From Kitasatospora terrestris (GTDB lineage Bacteria; Actinomycetota; Actinomycetes; Streptomycetales; Streptomycetaceae): a stretch of 64,000 nucleotides of DNA. This document shows, piece after piece, positions 43,419 to 52,108 of the stretch. Location of the stretch: assembly GCF_039542905.1 (NCBI RefSeq), contig NZ_BAABIS010000001.1, positions 1,550,001 through 1,614,000 on the forward strand, given 5' to 3'. The translations under genes and the position numbers were made by a program. Every line of letters begins with the position of its first letter. Within the stretch, counting starts at the first letter, position 1. Under the pieces are notes generated by a model. It did not search any database. It saw nothing but the letters and a program-made list of their open reading frames with translations, and was not told the DNA's origin.

Positions 43419-44534
43419 ATGGAGGCACTGGCCGTACGACTGTCCGGACTCGACCCGTACGTGGGCGGCGCGATCCGCGTCGTCGCGTTCTACGACACGC
43501 TGATGCGCCACCGGGTCGACCTCGCGGCGCTCGCCCGCGCCACCGCCGGACTCGCCGAGTGCACCGCCGGCATCCGCCTGCACGGCACCGGCCGGGACAT
43601 CCGCTCCGCGCCCGACGGCACCCCCGCCGCCGGGCCGGCGCCCGCGCCGTCCAGCAGCGCGGCGATCACCCTCGACGAGGAGCAGCTGGGCACCGTCTGG
43701 CTCGAACGCCCGGGCCCGCCCGGCCAGCTCGACGACGTCGTCCTCGACCGGCTCGCCCTCGCCGTCGCGGCCACCGTCGAACGGTACGGCCCGGCCCGCA
43801 CCACGATGGCCGACCCCGCACTCGTCGAACTCGCCGTCAGCGCCGACACCGAGGACACCGCCCGCGCCCGTGCGCTGCGCCTGCTCGGCTTCCCCGCCGA
43901 CCGGCCGGTCCACGTCGCCGCCGTCCGGCTCCCGGCCCCGGCCGCCGACGCCGGCCCCCACCGGCCGTCGGGCGCGGCGCCGTCCGACCCGGACCCCGCC
44001 GCCGACCGGCCGCCGCTGTCCCTCGCCCGGATCGGCGCGCTGATCTGCCCGGGCCGGCCGGTGAAGGCCGCGTCGCTCGCCGACACCGGCGTCCTGCTCG
44101 CCACCGCCGTCGACCCGGCCGGTTTCCCGGCCGGTGTCCGCGCCGGCCTCGGAACGGCAGGCAGCCCCGACCTCGCCTGGCGCCGGGCGCGCACCGCGCT
44201 CCGCTTCACGACCGAACGCCGACCAGTCGTCGAGCACAGCGAGTTGGGCGCCCTCGCGCTGCTCGCCGAGATCCCGCCGGACACCGCCCGCGCCAACCCC
44301 GACGTCGCCGCCGTCACCCGCCTCGCGACCTGCCCCGACGACCTCGACACCCTGGACGCCTACTGCGCCACCGGCTCGCTCCGCCGTGCCGCCGAGCAGC
44401 TCCACCTCCACCACAGCAGCATCGCCCGCCGCATCGACCAGATCGGCCGCACGCTCGGCCTCGACCTCACCGACCCCACCGGGCTGACCCGCGCCCGCCT
44501 CGCCCTCACCACCTGGCGCCTGCTCGCCACCTGA
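43419..44534 (+). CDS. PucR-type helix-turn-helix regulator
   Basis: A 371-aa protein. The C-terminal region (from about residue 310) is a PucR/CdaR-type helix-turn-helix (LDAYCATGSLRRAAEQLHLH followed by SSIARRIDQIGRTLGLDLTD). The N-terminal two thirds are Ala- and Pro-rich with no clear sensor fold. It is divergent from the esterase gene with a 117-bp gap. No strong ribosome site precedes ATG 43419. Members of this family respond to small molecules and often control the adjacent gene. Confidence 0.82.
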   Translation: MEALAVRLSGLDPYVGGAIRVVAFYDTLMRHRVDLAALARATAGLAECTAGIRLHGTGRDIRSAPDGTPAAGPAPAPSSSAAITLDEEQLGTVWLERPGPPGQLDDVVLDRLALAVAATVERYGPARTTMADPALVELAVSADTEDTARARALRLLGFPADRPVHVAAVRLPAPAADAGPHRPSGAAPSDPDPAADRPPLSLARIGALICPGRPVKAASLADTGVLLATAVDPAGFPAGVRAGLGTAGSPDLAWRRARTALRFTTERRPVVEHSELGALALLAEIPPDTARANPDVAAVTRLATCPDDLDTLDAYCATGSLRRAAEQLHLHHSSIARRIDQIGRTLGLDLTDPTGLTRARLALTTWRLLAT

Positions 44535-44572
44535 CCGCCGGGGTTGTCGGTGCCGTCCGCTACCGTGCACGG

Positions 44573-45268
44573 ATGACCGACCCTCAGCAGACCGCCGCCG
44601 TCCAGCGCATCCGGCCGCTCGCCTTCCACCGGGCCGGCGGCACCGAGGACTGGCGCGTGCTCGGCGACGGCGCCTGCGCGCACTTCCGCACCGACGGCTT
44701 CGCGGCGGGCGCCCGCTTCGTCCACGCGCTCGCGGGCCTCGACCTCACCGGCCCCGCCGGCACCTCCCCCGATGTCGACCTGCGGTCCGACGGCGTCACC
44801 GTCCGGCTGATCACGCTCACCGACACCTTCTTCGGCCTGACTGAGGAGATCGTCGACCTCGCCCGCCGGATCTCCGCGCTCGCCGCCGCGCACGGGCTGA
44901 CACCCGACCCGTCCGGCGTGCAGACGGTCCAGGTCACCCTGGACGCGCTCGACATGCCCGCGGTCGTGGCGTTCTGGAGCGCCCTGCTCGGCTACACGGA
45001 CCGGGCCGGCAGCCCGGAGGACCTGGTCGACCCGCGGCGCCGCGGCGGCCCGTTCTTCTTCCAGCAGATGGATGAGCCCCGCCCGCAGCGCAACCGGGTC
45101 CACGTCGACCTCTGGCTGCCGTACGACCGGGCCGAGGCCCGGATCGCCGCCGCCCTCGCCGCCGGCGGACGCCTGCTGGACGACACCGACGCCCCGGGCC
45201 TGTGGATCCTCTCCGACCCCGAGGGCAACGAGGCCTGCGTCGGCGCGGCGGGCGCCCCCGCGGCCTGA
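44573..45268 (+). CDS. Pterin-dehydratase-like domain fused to a VOC domain
   Basis: A 231-aa two-domain protein. The N-terminal domain (about residues 8-110) follows the 4a-hydroxytetrahydrobiopterin dehydratase fold (DWRVLGDGACAHFRTDGFAA, then PDVDLRSDGVTVRLIT and GLTEEIVDLARRIS), but the catalytic HHP is replaced by TSP, so it should be inactive. The C-terminal domain is a glyoxalase/VOC module (VQVTLDALDMPAVVAFWSAL, and LWILSDPEGNEACV with the metal Glu region). It may bind a ligand or protect against a compound. It follows the PucR-like gene by 38 bp. Confidence 0.8.
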   Translation: MTDPQQTAAVQRIRPLAFHRAGGTEDWRVLGDGACAHFRTDGFAAGARFVHALAGLDLTGPAGTSPDVDLRSDGVTVRLITLTDTFFGLTEEIVDLARRISALAAAHGLTPDPSGVQTVQVTLDALDMPAVVAFWSALLGYTDRAGSPEDLVDPRRRGGPFFFQQMDEPRPQRNRVHVDLWLPYDRAEARIAAALAAGGRLLDDTDAPGLWILSDPEGNEACVGAAGAPAA

Positions 45269-45358
45269 TCCTCAGGCTTCGCTCAAGTCCCTCCTGCCGG
45301 TGCGGGAGGGTCTGCCAGCATGGAGCGACCGAGTGGTGGAACACTTCCGGGGGGCTCC

Positions 45359-46000
45359 ATGTCAGGGTTCGAAGACACCGTACCGCCCGTCCTGCAGCCG
45401 TGCCCCCAGTGCGGGTTGTCGGACCAGGTGACGGGCGTACCGGCCGTCTACCACGCCGGACGGGACAGCGTCCGCGTCACCACGCCGGCCCGCTCGGGGG
45501 AACCCGAACAGACGGTCACGCGCTCCGTCACCACCTCACTGTCGTGGGCGCTCTCGCCGGTGCCGAAGTCCTTGGTCGAGCCCACCCAGGGCACCCTCGC
45601 AGCCGGGGTCTTCCTGATGGTGGTGTCCGTCGTGAGCTTCATCTGGGGCGCCGCCGCCGGCCACTGGTTCAGCCACGACCCGGTCGGCGCCCCGTCCCTG
45701 TACGGCTCCTGGCCGATCGTGGAGTCGACGCGCCCGGACTACGCCTTCCTCGGCTGGATCTCGGGTCTGGCGCTGGTGGCCGCGGTCGTCGTCCTGCTCC
45801 GCGCGAGCGTGCTCAGCTCGGACCGCCGGCGGCTCCTCGCGGGCCGTGAGAACGCCGAGCGGCTCTGGTCCCAGGGCTGGTACTGCCGGCGCTGCGGCTG
45901 CGTCCACTTCCGCGCCGAGCGGGGCCGGGAGTCCCGGGCGCTCACCCTGCCGGAGTTCCGCGCGATGGTCTGGGAGGCCGGCGGCTACGCCGACAGCTAG
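45359..46000 (+). CDS. Membrane protein with split zinc-ribbon cysteines
   Basis: A 213-aa protein with a CPQCG pair near residue 15 and a CRRCGC pair near residue 182, separated by two hydrophobic helices (FLMVVSVVSFIWGAAAG and FLGWISGLALVAAVVVLL). The two Cys pairs could bind one zinc ion if both ends are cytoplasmic. The family is not recognised beyond that. It is convergent with the LacI gene, 24 bp away. Confidence 0.65.
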   Translation: MSGFEDTVPPVLQPCPQCGLSDQVTGVPAVYHAGRDSVRVTTPARSGEPEQTVTRSVTTSLSWALSPVPKSLVEPTQGTLAAGVFLMVVSVVSFIWGAAAGHWFSHDPVGAPSLYGSWPIVESTRPDYAFLGWISGLALVAAVVVLLRASVLSSDRRRLLAGRENAERLWSQGWYCRRCGCVHFRAERGRESRALTLPEFRAMVWEAGGYADS

Positions 46001-46024
46001 GCCCGCGCCTCTGGCCGAACTCCC

Positions 46025-47077
46025 TTACGGTGCCTGCGCGGTGCTGGCCCGGAGCACGACCTCGGCGGCGACCAGGACCTGCCGACCATCGCCGGATCCG
46101 GCGGCGGGGTCGAGGGCGAGGCGGACGGCCTCGGCGCCCATGTCGGCGAGCGGCAGGCGGACGGTGCTGAGCGCGGGCGCCAGGTCGGTGGCGAGCGGGA
46201 TGTCGTCGAAGCCGGCCACCGAGATCTCCTCGGGCACCGCGATGCCGCGCTCGCGCAGCTCGGCGAGGACGCCCGCCGCGCAGATGTCGGACAGCGCGAC
46301 GACCACGCTCGGACGGACACCCGCCCCGCCCGCCCGGTCCGCCCGGTCCGCCCGGTCGAGGATCCGCGCGACCGCCGCGCGACCGCCGTCGCGGGTGAAC
46401 TCGGCCCTCTCGACCAGGACTTCCTCCCCGCCGAGCCCAGCCGCGGCGGCGGCTTCCAGCACCCCCTCCAGGCGCTCCTGCGCGACCCGCATCCGCTCCG
46501 GTCCGGTCACGACGGCGATCCGCCGGTGCCCGAGGCCGAGCAGGGCGGTCGTCAACTCGGCCGCGCCGCCCCGGTTGTCGGGGAGCACGGTGCCGTACCC
46601 GGGCCCGTGGTCGGTGATGGCGGTGACGATGCCGCCCTGGTCGCGGTAGGCGGCGAGGGCCTCGTCGATGCGGCGTCCGGCATCGGGGTCGGTGTAGCCG
46701 GAGCCGGCCAGGACGATGGCGCGGACGCGCTGGGCGTGCAGCATCCGGATGGCGTGGAGTTCGCGCTCGGGGTCGCCGTCGGTGCTGGTGACGAGGGAGA
46801 GCAGGCCGGCACGGGCGGCGGCGTCGCCGACGCCGCGGGCGATGGCGCCGAAGTAGGGGTCGGCGACGTCGTGGAGGAGGACGCCGATGGTGGCGCCGGT
46901 GGCGCGGGCGAGGGCCTGCGCGGGGGCGTTGGGGAGGTAGCCGAGGGCGTCGGCGCTGGCGCGGACCTTGGCGGAGAGCTCTTCGGTGACGGTCCGGGCG
47001 GAGCCGTTGAGGACGCGCGAGGCCGTGGCGAGCGAGACGCCCGCGTGCCGGGCGACGTCGCCGAGGGTGACCGCCAC
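46025..47077 (-). CDS. LacI family transcriptional regulator
   Basis: A 350-aa repressor with a LacI helix-turn-helix (TLGDVARHAGVSLATASRVL) and a periplasmic-binding-protein-like sugar domain (IGVLLHDVADPYFGAIARGV and VAGFDDIPLATDLAPALSTV). GTG 47077 has AAGGAG at 9 nt. It is divergent from the Gfo/Idh/MocA operon; a LacI-type palindrome lies in the gap. A short run DRADRADRA comes from 9-bp repeats near 46330. Confidence 0.95.
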   Translation of the reverse strand: MAVTLGDVARHAGVSLATASRVLNGSARTVTEELSAKVRASADALGYLPNAPAQALARATGATIGVLLHDVADPYFGAIARGVGDAAARAGLLSLVTSTDGDPERELHAIRMLHAQRVRAIVLAGSGYTDPDAGRRIDEALAAYRDQGGIVTAITDHGPGYGTVLPDNRGGAAELTTALLGLGHRRIAVVTGPERMRVAQERLEGVLEAAAAAGLGGEEVLVERAEFTRDGGRAAVARILDRADRADRAGGAGVRPSVVVALSDICAAGVLAELRERGIAVPEEISVAGFDDIPLATDLAPALSTVRLPLADMGAEAVRLALDPAAGSGDGRQVLVAAEVVLRASTAQAP

Positions 47078-47174
47078 GGGTGGTGCTCCTTCCGTCCCGG
47101 AATGCGTACCGCCCGAGCGTACCGCCCTGCTCGGGGGCCTTGACCCGGCCCGGCGAGGGCCTTAGCCTCAGTTG

Positions 47175-47190
47175 TGGAAAGCGCTTTCCA
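47175..47190. promoter_or_regulatory. LacI-type operator
   Basis: TGGAAAGCGCTTTCCA, a perfect 16-bp palindrome with the CG centre typical of LacI/GalR operators. It lies 38 bp before the dehydrogenase start and 97 bp before the LacI gene. Confidence 0.85.
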
Positions 47191-47228
47191 CCCTAGTTTT
47201 CCAAGGACCGACGGAAGGAACCAGCCCC

Positions 47229-48380
47229 ATGACCCGCAGGGTGATCGGCATCGTGATGAACGGCGTCACCGGCCGGATGGGCTACCGCCAGCACCTGGTG
47301 CGCTCGATCCTCGCCATCCGCGAGCAGGGCGGCCTCCCGCTGGACGGCGGCGGGACGCTCTGGCCGGAGCCGATCCTGGTCGGCCGCAGCGCCGACAAGC
47401 TCAAGGAGCTGGCCGACCGCCACGGCCTGACCCACTGGACCACCTCGCTCGACGAGGCCCTCGCCCACCCGCTCGCCGAGATCTACTTCGACTCCCAGGT
47501 CACCCCGGCCCGTGAGCAGGCGATCAAGGCGGCGATCGCCGCCGGCAAGCACGTCTACACCGAGAAGCCCACCGCCGAGTCGCTGGAGGGCGCGCTGGAG
47601 CTGGCCCGGCTGGCCCGCGAGGCCGGGGTGCGCAGCGGCGCCGTCCAGGACAAGCTCTTCCTCCCGGGCCTGCTGAAGCTCAAGCGCCTGGTCGACGGCG
47701 GCTTCTTCGGCCGGATCCTGTCCGTGCGCGGCGAGTTCGGCTACTGGGTGTTCGAGGGCGACTGGCAGGACGCGCAGCGCCCCTCGTGGAACTACCGGGC
47801 CGAGGACGGCGGCGGCATGATCCTCGACATGTTCCCGCACTGGCGGTACGTGCTGGACGGGATCGTCGCGCCGGTCCGCTCGGTGTACGCGCACGCGGCG
47901 ACGCACATCCCGCAGCGGGTCGACGAGCGGGGCGAGCCCTACGCGGCGACCGCCGACGACGCGGCGTACGGCGTGTTCGAGCTGGAGGGCGGGATCACCG
48001 CGCAGATCAACTCCTCCTGGGCGGTGCGGGTGGACCGCGACGAGTTGGTCGAGTTCCAGGTCGACGGGACCGAGGGCAGCGCGGTGGCGGGTCTGCGCAA
48101 CTGCCGGATCCAGCACCGGGCCTCGACCCCGAAGCCGGTGTGGAACCCGGACCTGCCGGCCACCGAGCCGTTCCGCGCGCAGTGGCAGCAGGTGCCGGAC
48201 AACGGCGAGTTCGACAACGGCTTCAAGGTGCAGTGGGAGCTGTTCCTGCGGCACGTGGTCAGCGACGCGCCGTACCGCTGGGACCTGCTGGAGGGCGCCA
48301 AGGGCGTGCAGCTCGCCGAGTTGGGCCTGCGCTCGGCCCGCGAGGGCCGCCGCCTGGACGTCCCCGAGCTGACCCTCTGA
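47229..48380 (+). CDS. Gfo/Idh/MocA family oxidoreductase
   Basis: A 383-aa NAD(P)-dependent dehydrogenase. The N-terminal Rossmann fold begins VIGIVMNGVTGRMGYRQHLV; the catalytic Lys is in VYTEKPTAESLEGAL, and the C-terminal alpha/beta domain contains DMFPHWRYVLDGIV. It is expected to oxidise or reduce a sugar or polyol. GGAAGGA precedes the ATG. It is the first gene of a LacI-controlled operon with DUF993, an isomerase and a glycerate kinase. Confidence 0.92.
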   Translation: MTRRVIGIVMNGVTGRMGYRQHLVRSILAIREQGGLPLDGGGTLWPEPILVGRSADKLKELADRHGLTHWTTSLDEALAHPLAEIYFDSQVTPAREQAIKAAIAAGKHVYTEKPTAESLEGALELARLAREAGVRSGAVQDKLFLPGLLKLKRLVDGGFFGRILSVRGEFGYWVFEGDWQDAQRPSWNYRAEDGGGMILDMFPHWRYVLDGIVAPVRSVYAHAATHIPQRVDERGEPYAATADDAAYGVFELEGGITAQINSSWAVRVDRDELVEFQVDGTEGSAVAGLRNCRIQHRASTPKPVWNPDLPATEPFRAQWQQVPDNGEFDNGFKVQWELFLRHVVSDAPYRWDLLEGAKGVQLAELGLRSAREGRRLDVPELTL

Positions 48381-48498
48381 GCCCGGCCGACCACCCGCCC
48401 GACCCGACCGGCCACCCGGCTGCCCCGTAGCCGACCCGACCGACCACCTGCCGACCCGGCCGCCGCGCGGCCGACCCGACCGACCGACGGAAAGCACG

Positions 48499-49650
48499 AT
48501 GATGCCCTCGATCACCCTCCCCGGCAGCGGCCGGCTCACCCTCCGGGAACCCGCCGCCCTCTCCCCCGCCCACCGCCCGCCGACCTCCCGGACCGCCTTC
48601 GCGGCGGCGCACGTGGTCGCCGATCCGCTCGGCGCCAACGCCCCGGGCGCGCCGGCGGTCGTCGACTGGGACGCCACCCTCGCCTTCCGGCACCACCTGT
48701 GGGCACTGGGCCTGGGCGTCGCGGACGCGATGGACACCGCGCAGCGCGGCATGGGCCTGGACTGGGCTGCGACCCGCGAGCTGATCACCCGTTCCGGCGC
48801 GGAGGCCCGCGCCGTCGGCGGTCGGCTGGCCTGCGGCGTCGGCACCGACCAGCTGACCGGCCCGGCGAGTGGCCTCGACCGGGTGCTGGGCGCGTACCGC
48901 GAACAGCTGGCCGTGGTGCAGGCGGCCGGGGCGCAGCCGATCCTGATGGCGAGCCGGGCGCTGGCCGCGACGGCCCGCGGCCCGGAGGACTACCTGCGGG
49001 TGTACGGCGAGCTGATCGCGGAGGCCGAGCGGCCGGTGGTGCTGCACTGGCTGGGCGAGATGTTCGACCCGGCGCTGGCGGGCTACTGGGGGTCGGCGGA
49101 CCTGGACCTCGCGACCGACACGGTGCTGACCCTGATCAAGGACCACGCGGAGCGGATCGACGGCATCAAGGTCTCGCTGCTGGACGCGGACCGGGAGGTG
49201 GCGCTGCGCCGGGCACTGCCCGCGGGGGTGCGGCTGTACACCGGCGACGACTTCCACTACCCGGAGCTGATCCGGGGTGACGAACTGGGCTACAGCGACG
49301 CCCTGTTGGGCGTGTTCGACCCGATCGCGGGCGTCGCGGCGGCCGCGCTGCACGCCCTGGACGCGGGCGAACTCGAACGCTACGAAGAGCTGTTCGCGCC
49401 GACCCTGCCGCTGGCCCGGCACCTGTTCGCGGCGCCGACCTTCCACTACAAGACCGGCATCGTCTTCCTGGCCTGGCTGGCCGGGCACCAGGAGCACTTC
49501 ACCATGGTGGCGGGCGCGCAGAGCGGCCGCTCGGTGCCGCACCTGGTGGAGCTGTTCCGGCTGGCGGACGCGGCCGGGGTGCTCCCCGATCCGGAGCTGG
49601 CGGTGGACCGGATGCGGAAGTACCTCGCGCTGGCGGGGGTGGCGGCGTGA
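48499..49650 (+). CDS. DUF993 protein (DHDPS-superfamily-like)
   Basis: A 383-aa TIM-barrel-like protein of the DUF993 family, annotated from its likeness to dihydrodipicolinate synthase relatives. Conserved-looking segments include MDTAQRGMGLDWAATREL, PVVLHWLGEMFDPALAGYWG, IDGIKVSLLDADREVALR and GDDFHYPELIRGD. The Lys in GIKVSL is a candidate Schiff-base residue. It probably acts as an aldolase or isomerase in the pathway. The gene follows the dehydrogenase by 118 bp of imperfect CCGACC repeats and overlaps the next by 4 bp (GTGA). Confidence 0.8.
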   Translation: MMPSITLPGSGRLTLREPAALSPAHRPPTSRTAFAAAHVVADPLGANAPGAPAVVDWDATLAFRHHLWALGLGVADAMDTAQRGMGLDWAATRELITRSGAEARAVGGRLACGVGTDQLTGPASGLDRVLGAYREQLAVVQAAGAQPILMASRALAATARGPEDYLRVYGELIAEAERPVVLHWLGEMFDPALAGYWGSADLDLATDTVLTLIKDHAERIDGIKVSLLDADREVALRRALPAGVRLYTGDDFHYPELIRGDELGYSDALLGVFDPIAGVAAAALHALDAGELERYEELFAPTLPLARHLFAAPTFHYKTGIVFLAWLAGHQEHFTMVAGAQSGRSVPHLVELFRLADAAGVLPDPELAVDRMRKYLALAGVAA

Positions 49651-50495
49651 ACTCCCTTCCCACGTACGAGGACCGGCTGTCGCTGAACCAGATCAGCACC
49701 AAGGGCTGGTCGCTGCCGGAGGCCGTCCGGGGCTGTGCGGAAGCCGGCGTCCCGGCGATCGGGCTGTGGCGGGACAAGGTCGCCGAGACCGGCCTGGCCC
49801 GGTCGGCGAAGCTGTGCCGGGACGCGGGCCTTGCGGTCAGCAGCCTGTGCCGGGGCGGTTTCCTGACCGCCGCCGGCCCGGCGGCCCGGCGGGCCGCGCT
49901 CGCCGACAACCTGCAGGCGATCGAGGAGGCGGCCGAACTGGGCACCGACACCCTGGTGCTGGTCGTCGGCGGTCTGCCGGAGGGCAGCCGAGACCTGGTC
50001 GGGGCCCGCGCACAGGTGGCCGACCTGATCGGTGAACTCGCACCGCACGCGGGTGACTTCGGCGTCCGGCTGGCGATCGAGCCGCTGCACCCGATGTTCT
50101 GCGCGGACCGCGCGGTGGTCTCCACCCTCGGCCAGGCCCTGGACCTCGCCGAGCCGCATCCGGCGGACCGGGTCGGCGTTGTGGTGGACAGCTACCACGT
50201 CTGGTGGGATCCGGAGTTGGCCGCGCAGATCGCCCGCGCCGGCGCCGGCGGCCGGATCGCCGCGTACCAGGTCTGCGACTGGACGCTGCCGCTGCCCGCC
50301 GACCCGTTGCTCGGCCGCGGGCACGTGGGCGACGGCCACATCGACTTCGGCCGGCTCACCGACCTGGTCGCCGGGGCCGGGTACGACGGCTGGGTGGAGG
50401 TGGAGATCTTCAACCAGCGGGTGTGGGACGCCCCCGGACGCGAGACCCTGGAGACCATGAAGAGCCGACACCTCGCCCACGTGGTCCGCCGATGA
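49647..50495 (+). CDS. TIM-barrel sugar phosphate isomerase/epimerase
   Basis: A 282-aa xylose-isomerase-like barrel (IolE/Hyi group). The metal-site strands are visible: LAIEPLHPMF (Glu), VVVDSYHVWW (Asp/His), YQVCDW and VEVEIFNQRVWD (Glu). Such enzymes epimerise or dehydrate keto-sugars. GTG 49647 overlaps the DUF993 stop, and its own stop overlaps the kinase start (ATGA). Confidence 0.9.
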   Translation: MNSLPTYEDRLSLNQISTKGWSLPEAVRGCAEAGVPAIGLWRDKVAETGLARSAKLCRDAGLAVSSLCRGGFLTAAGPAARRAALADNLQAIEEAAELGTDTLVLVVGGLPEGSRDLVGARAQVADLIGELAPHAGDFGVRLAIEPLHPMFCADRAVVSTLGQALDLAEPHPADRVGVVVDSYHVWWDPELAAQIARAGAGGRIAAYQVCDWTLPLPADPLLGRGHVGDGHIDFGRLTDLVAGAGYDGWVEVEIFNQRVWDAPGRETLETMKSRHLAHVVRR

Positions 50496-51583
50496 GAGTG
50501 GTGCTCGCCCCGGACTCGTTCAAGGGCACCATCGACGCCCCGGACGCCGCGCGCGCCCTCGCCGACGGCTGGCGTTCCGTCCGGCCGGGCGACGAGCTGC
50601 TGGCGCGTCCGATGGCCGACGGCGGCGAGGGCACCCTCGCCGCCGTCGCGGCGGCCACGCCCGGCGCCGTCCTGCACGAGGTGCCGGGCTGCACCGGGCC
50701 GGACGGCCGACCGGTCACCGGCCGGTACGCGCTGCTGCCGGACGGCACCGCACTGGTCGAACTGGCCGTCGCCAGCGGGCTGCCGCTGATGGCCCGGCCC
50801 GCGCCGCTCACCGCCACCACCCGGGGCACCGGCGAGACGGTCGCCGCCGCGCTCGACGCCGGCGCCCGCCGGCTGATCGTCACCCTCGGCGGATCCGCGT
50901 CCACCGACGGCGGCGCCGGGTTGCTGAGCGCGCTCGGCCTGCGCCTCACCGACGCCGACGGCCGCGACCTGCCGGACGGCGGCTCCTCCCTCACCGCCGC
51001 GGCCCGCGTCGACCGGGGCGCCCTGCGGCCCGCTCCGGCGGGCGGCGTCCTGCTGCTCACCGACGTCACCAACCCGCTGCTCGGGCCGGACGGCGCAGCG
51101 GCCGTCTACGGTCCGCAGAAGGGCGCCGATCCGGCGCAGGTCGACCTGCTCGACCGCGGCCTGGCCCGGCTCGCCGACCTGCTCGGCGGCGATCCCGAGC
51201 AGCCGGGCGCGGGCGCGGCCGGCGGCACCGGGTACGGGCTGGCGGCGGCCTGGGGTGCGGCGATCGCGCCCGGGGCGGCCGCCGTGGCCGACCTGCTCGG
51301 CCTGGACGCCGCGCTCGCCGGGGCGGACCTGGTGGTGACCGGGGAGGGCCGGTTCGACGCGACCAGCCTGCGCGGCAAGGCGGTCGGCGAGGTCCTGACC
51401 CGGGCCGGCCGGCACGGAGTGCGGGCGGCCGTGGTCGCGGGCGAGTCCGCCGAACCCGGTGCGGCGCTCACCCTCACCGCGCTGGCCGGCTCCGCGCACG
51501 CCGCCCGCACCGACCCGGCCCGCTGGCTGCACGCGGCCGGCGCCGAACTGGCTGCGCGGGCGGCGCGGGCGGCCGACCGCTGA
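50492..51583 (+). CDS. glxK: Glycerate kinase
   Basis: A 363-aa enzyme of the GlxK/GarK type that phosphorylates D-glycerate with ATP, feeding glycolysis. The start MRVVLAPDSFKGTIDAPDAA is the family signature, followed by RPMADGGEGTLAA, LGGSASTDGGAGLLSALG and DLVVTGEGRFDATSLRGK. ATG 50492 overlaps the isomerase stop (ATGA). Its presence implies that the operon's pathway yields glycerate, or glyceraldehyde oxidised to it. Confidence 0.94.
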   Translation: MRVVLAPDSFKGTIDAPDAARALADGWRSVRPGDELLARPMADGGEGTLAAVAAATPGAVLHEVPGCTGPDGRPVTGRYALLPDGTALVELAVASGLPLMARPAPLTATTRGTGETVAAALDAGARRLIVTLGGSASTDGGAGLLSALGLRLTDADGRDLPDGGSSLTAAARVDRGALRPAPAGGVLLLTDVTNPLLGPDGAAAVYGPQKGADPAQVDLLDRGLARLADLLGGDPEQPGAGAAGGTGYGLAAAWGAAIAPGAAAVADLLGLDAALAGADLVVTGEGRFDATSLRGKAVGEVLTRAGRHGVRAAVVAGESAEPGAALTLTALAGSAHAARTDPARWLHAAGAELAARAARAADR

Positions 51584-51691
51584 GGTCCGCCGCCGACCCG
51601 CGGCGGGGTGGTGCGTCGCGCCGGTCAGGGGCGGCCGGGCGGTGGCAGGATGGCCGTGGCGGATGGCGGGTACCGGGTGCGGAGGGGAGCG

Positions 51692-52063
51692 GTGACGGTG
51701 GACGGGGTGGAGCGGGTCCGGGCGGTCTGCCTCGGGCTGCCGGAGGTGGAGGAGCGGCCGAGCCACGGCGAACCCGGCTGGTTCGTCCGCGGCAAGAAGC
51801 TCTTCGCCATGGGCGCCGACCACCACCACGACGACCGGGTGGCGATCTGGGCGGCCGCCCCGGCGGGTGTGCAGGAGCACCTGGTCGCCACCGGGCCCGA
51901 GCGCTACTTCCGGCCGCCGTACGTCGGCCACCGCGGCTGGGTCGGCGTGTACCTGGACGTCCCGGCCGTGGACTGGCCGCAGGTCGAGGACCTGCTGGTC
52001 GACGCGTACTGCCTGGTCGCGCCGCGCGCCCTGCGCGACGCCGTCCGGCCGCCGGAGGGCTGA
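51692..52063 (+). CDS. MmcQ/YjbR family protein
   Basis: A 123-aa double-wing DNA-binding-like fold. The family pattern VERVRAVCLGLPEVEERPSH at the start and GHRGWVGVYLD in the middle are present. GTG 51692 has GGAGGGG about 4-5 nt before it; an ATG at 51650 would give a longer form. The role of this family is not established. It is the first of two small genes after the catabolic operon. Confidence 0.8.
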   Translation: MTVDGVERVRAVCLGLPEVEERPSHGEPGWFVRGKKLFAMGADHHHDDRVAIWAAAPAGVQEHLVATGPERYFRPPYVGHRGWVGVYLDVPAVDWPQVEDLLVDAYCLVAPRALRDAVRPPEG

Positions 52064-52108
52064 GCCCGGGCCGGGGCGGGGGCGGACGGGTCGAGTACGG
52101 TGTGGCCC

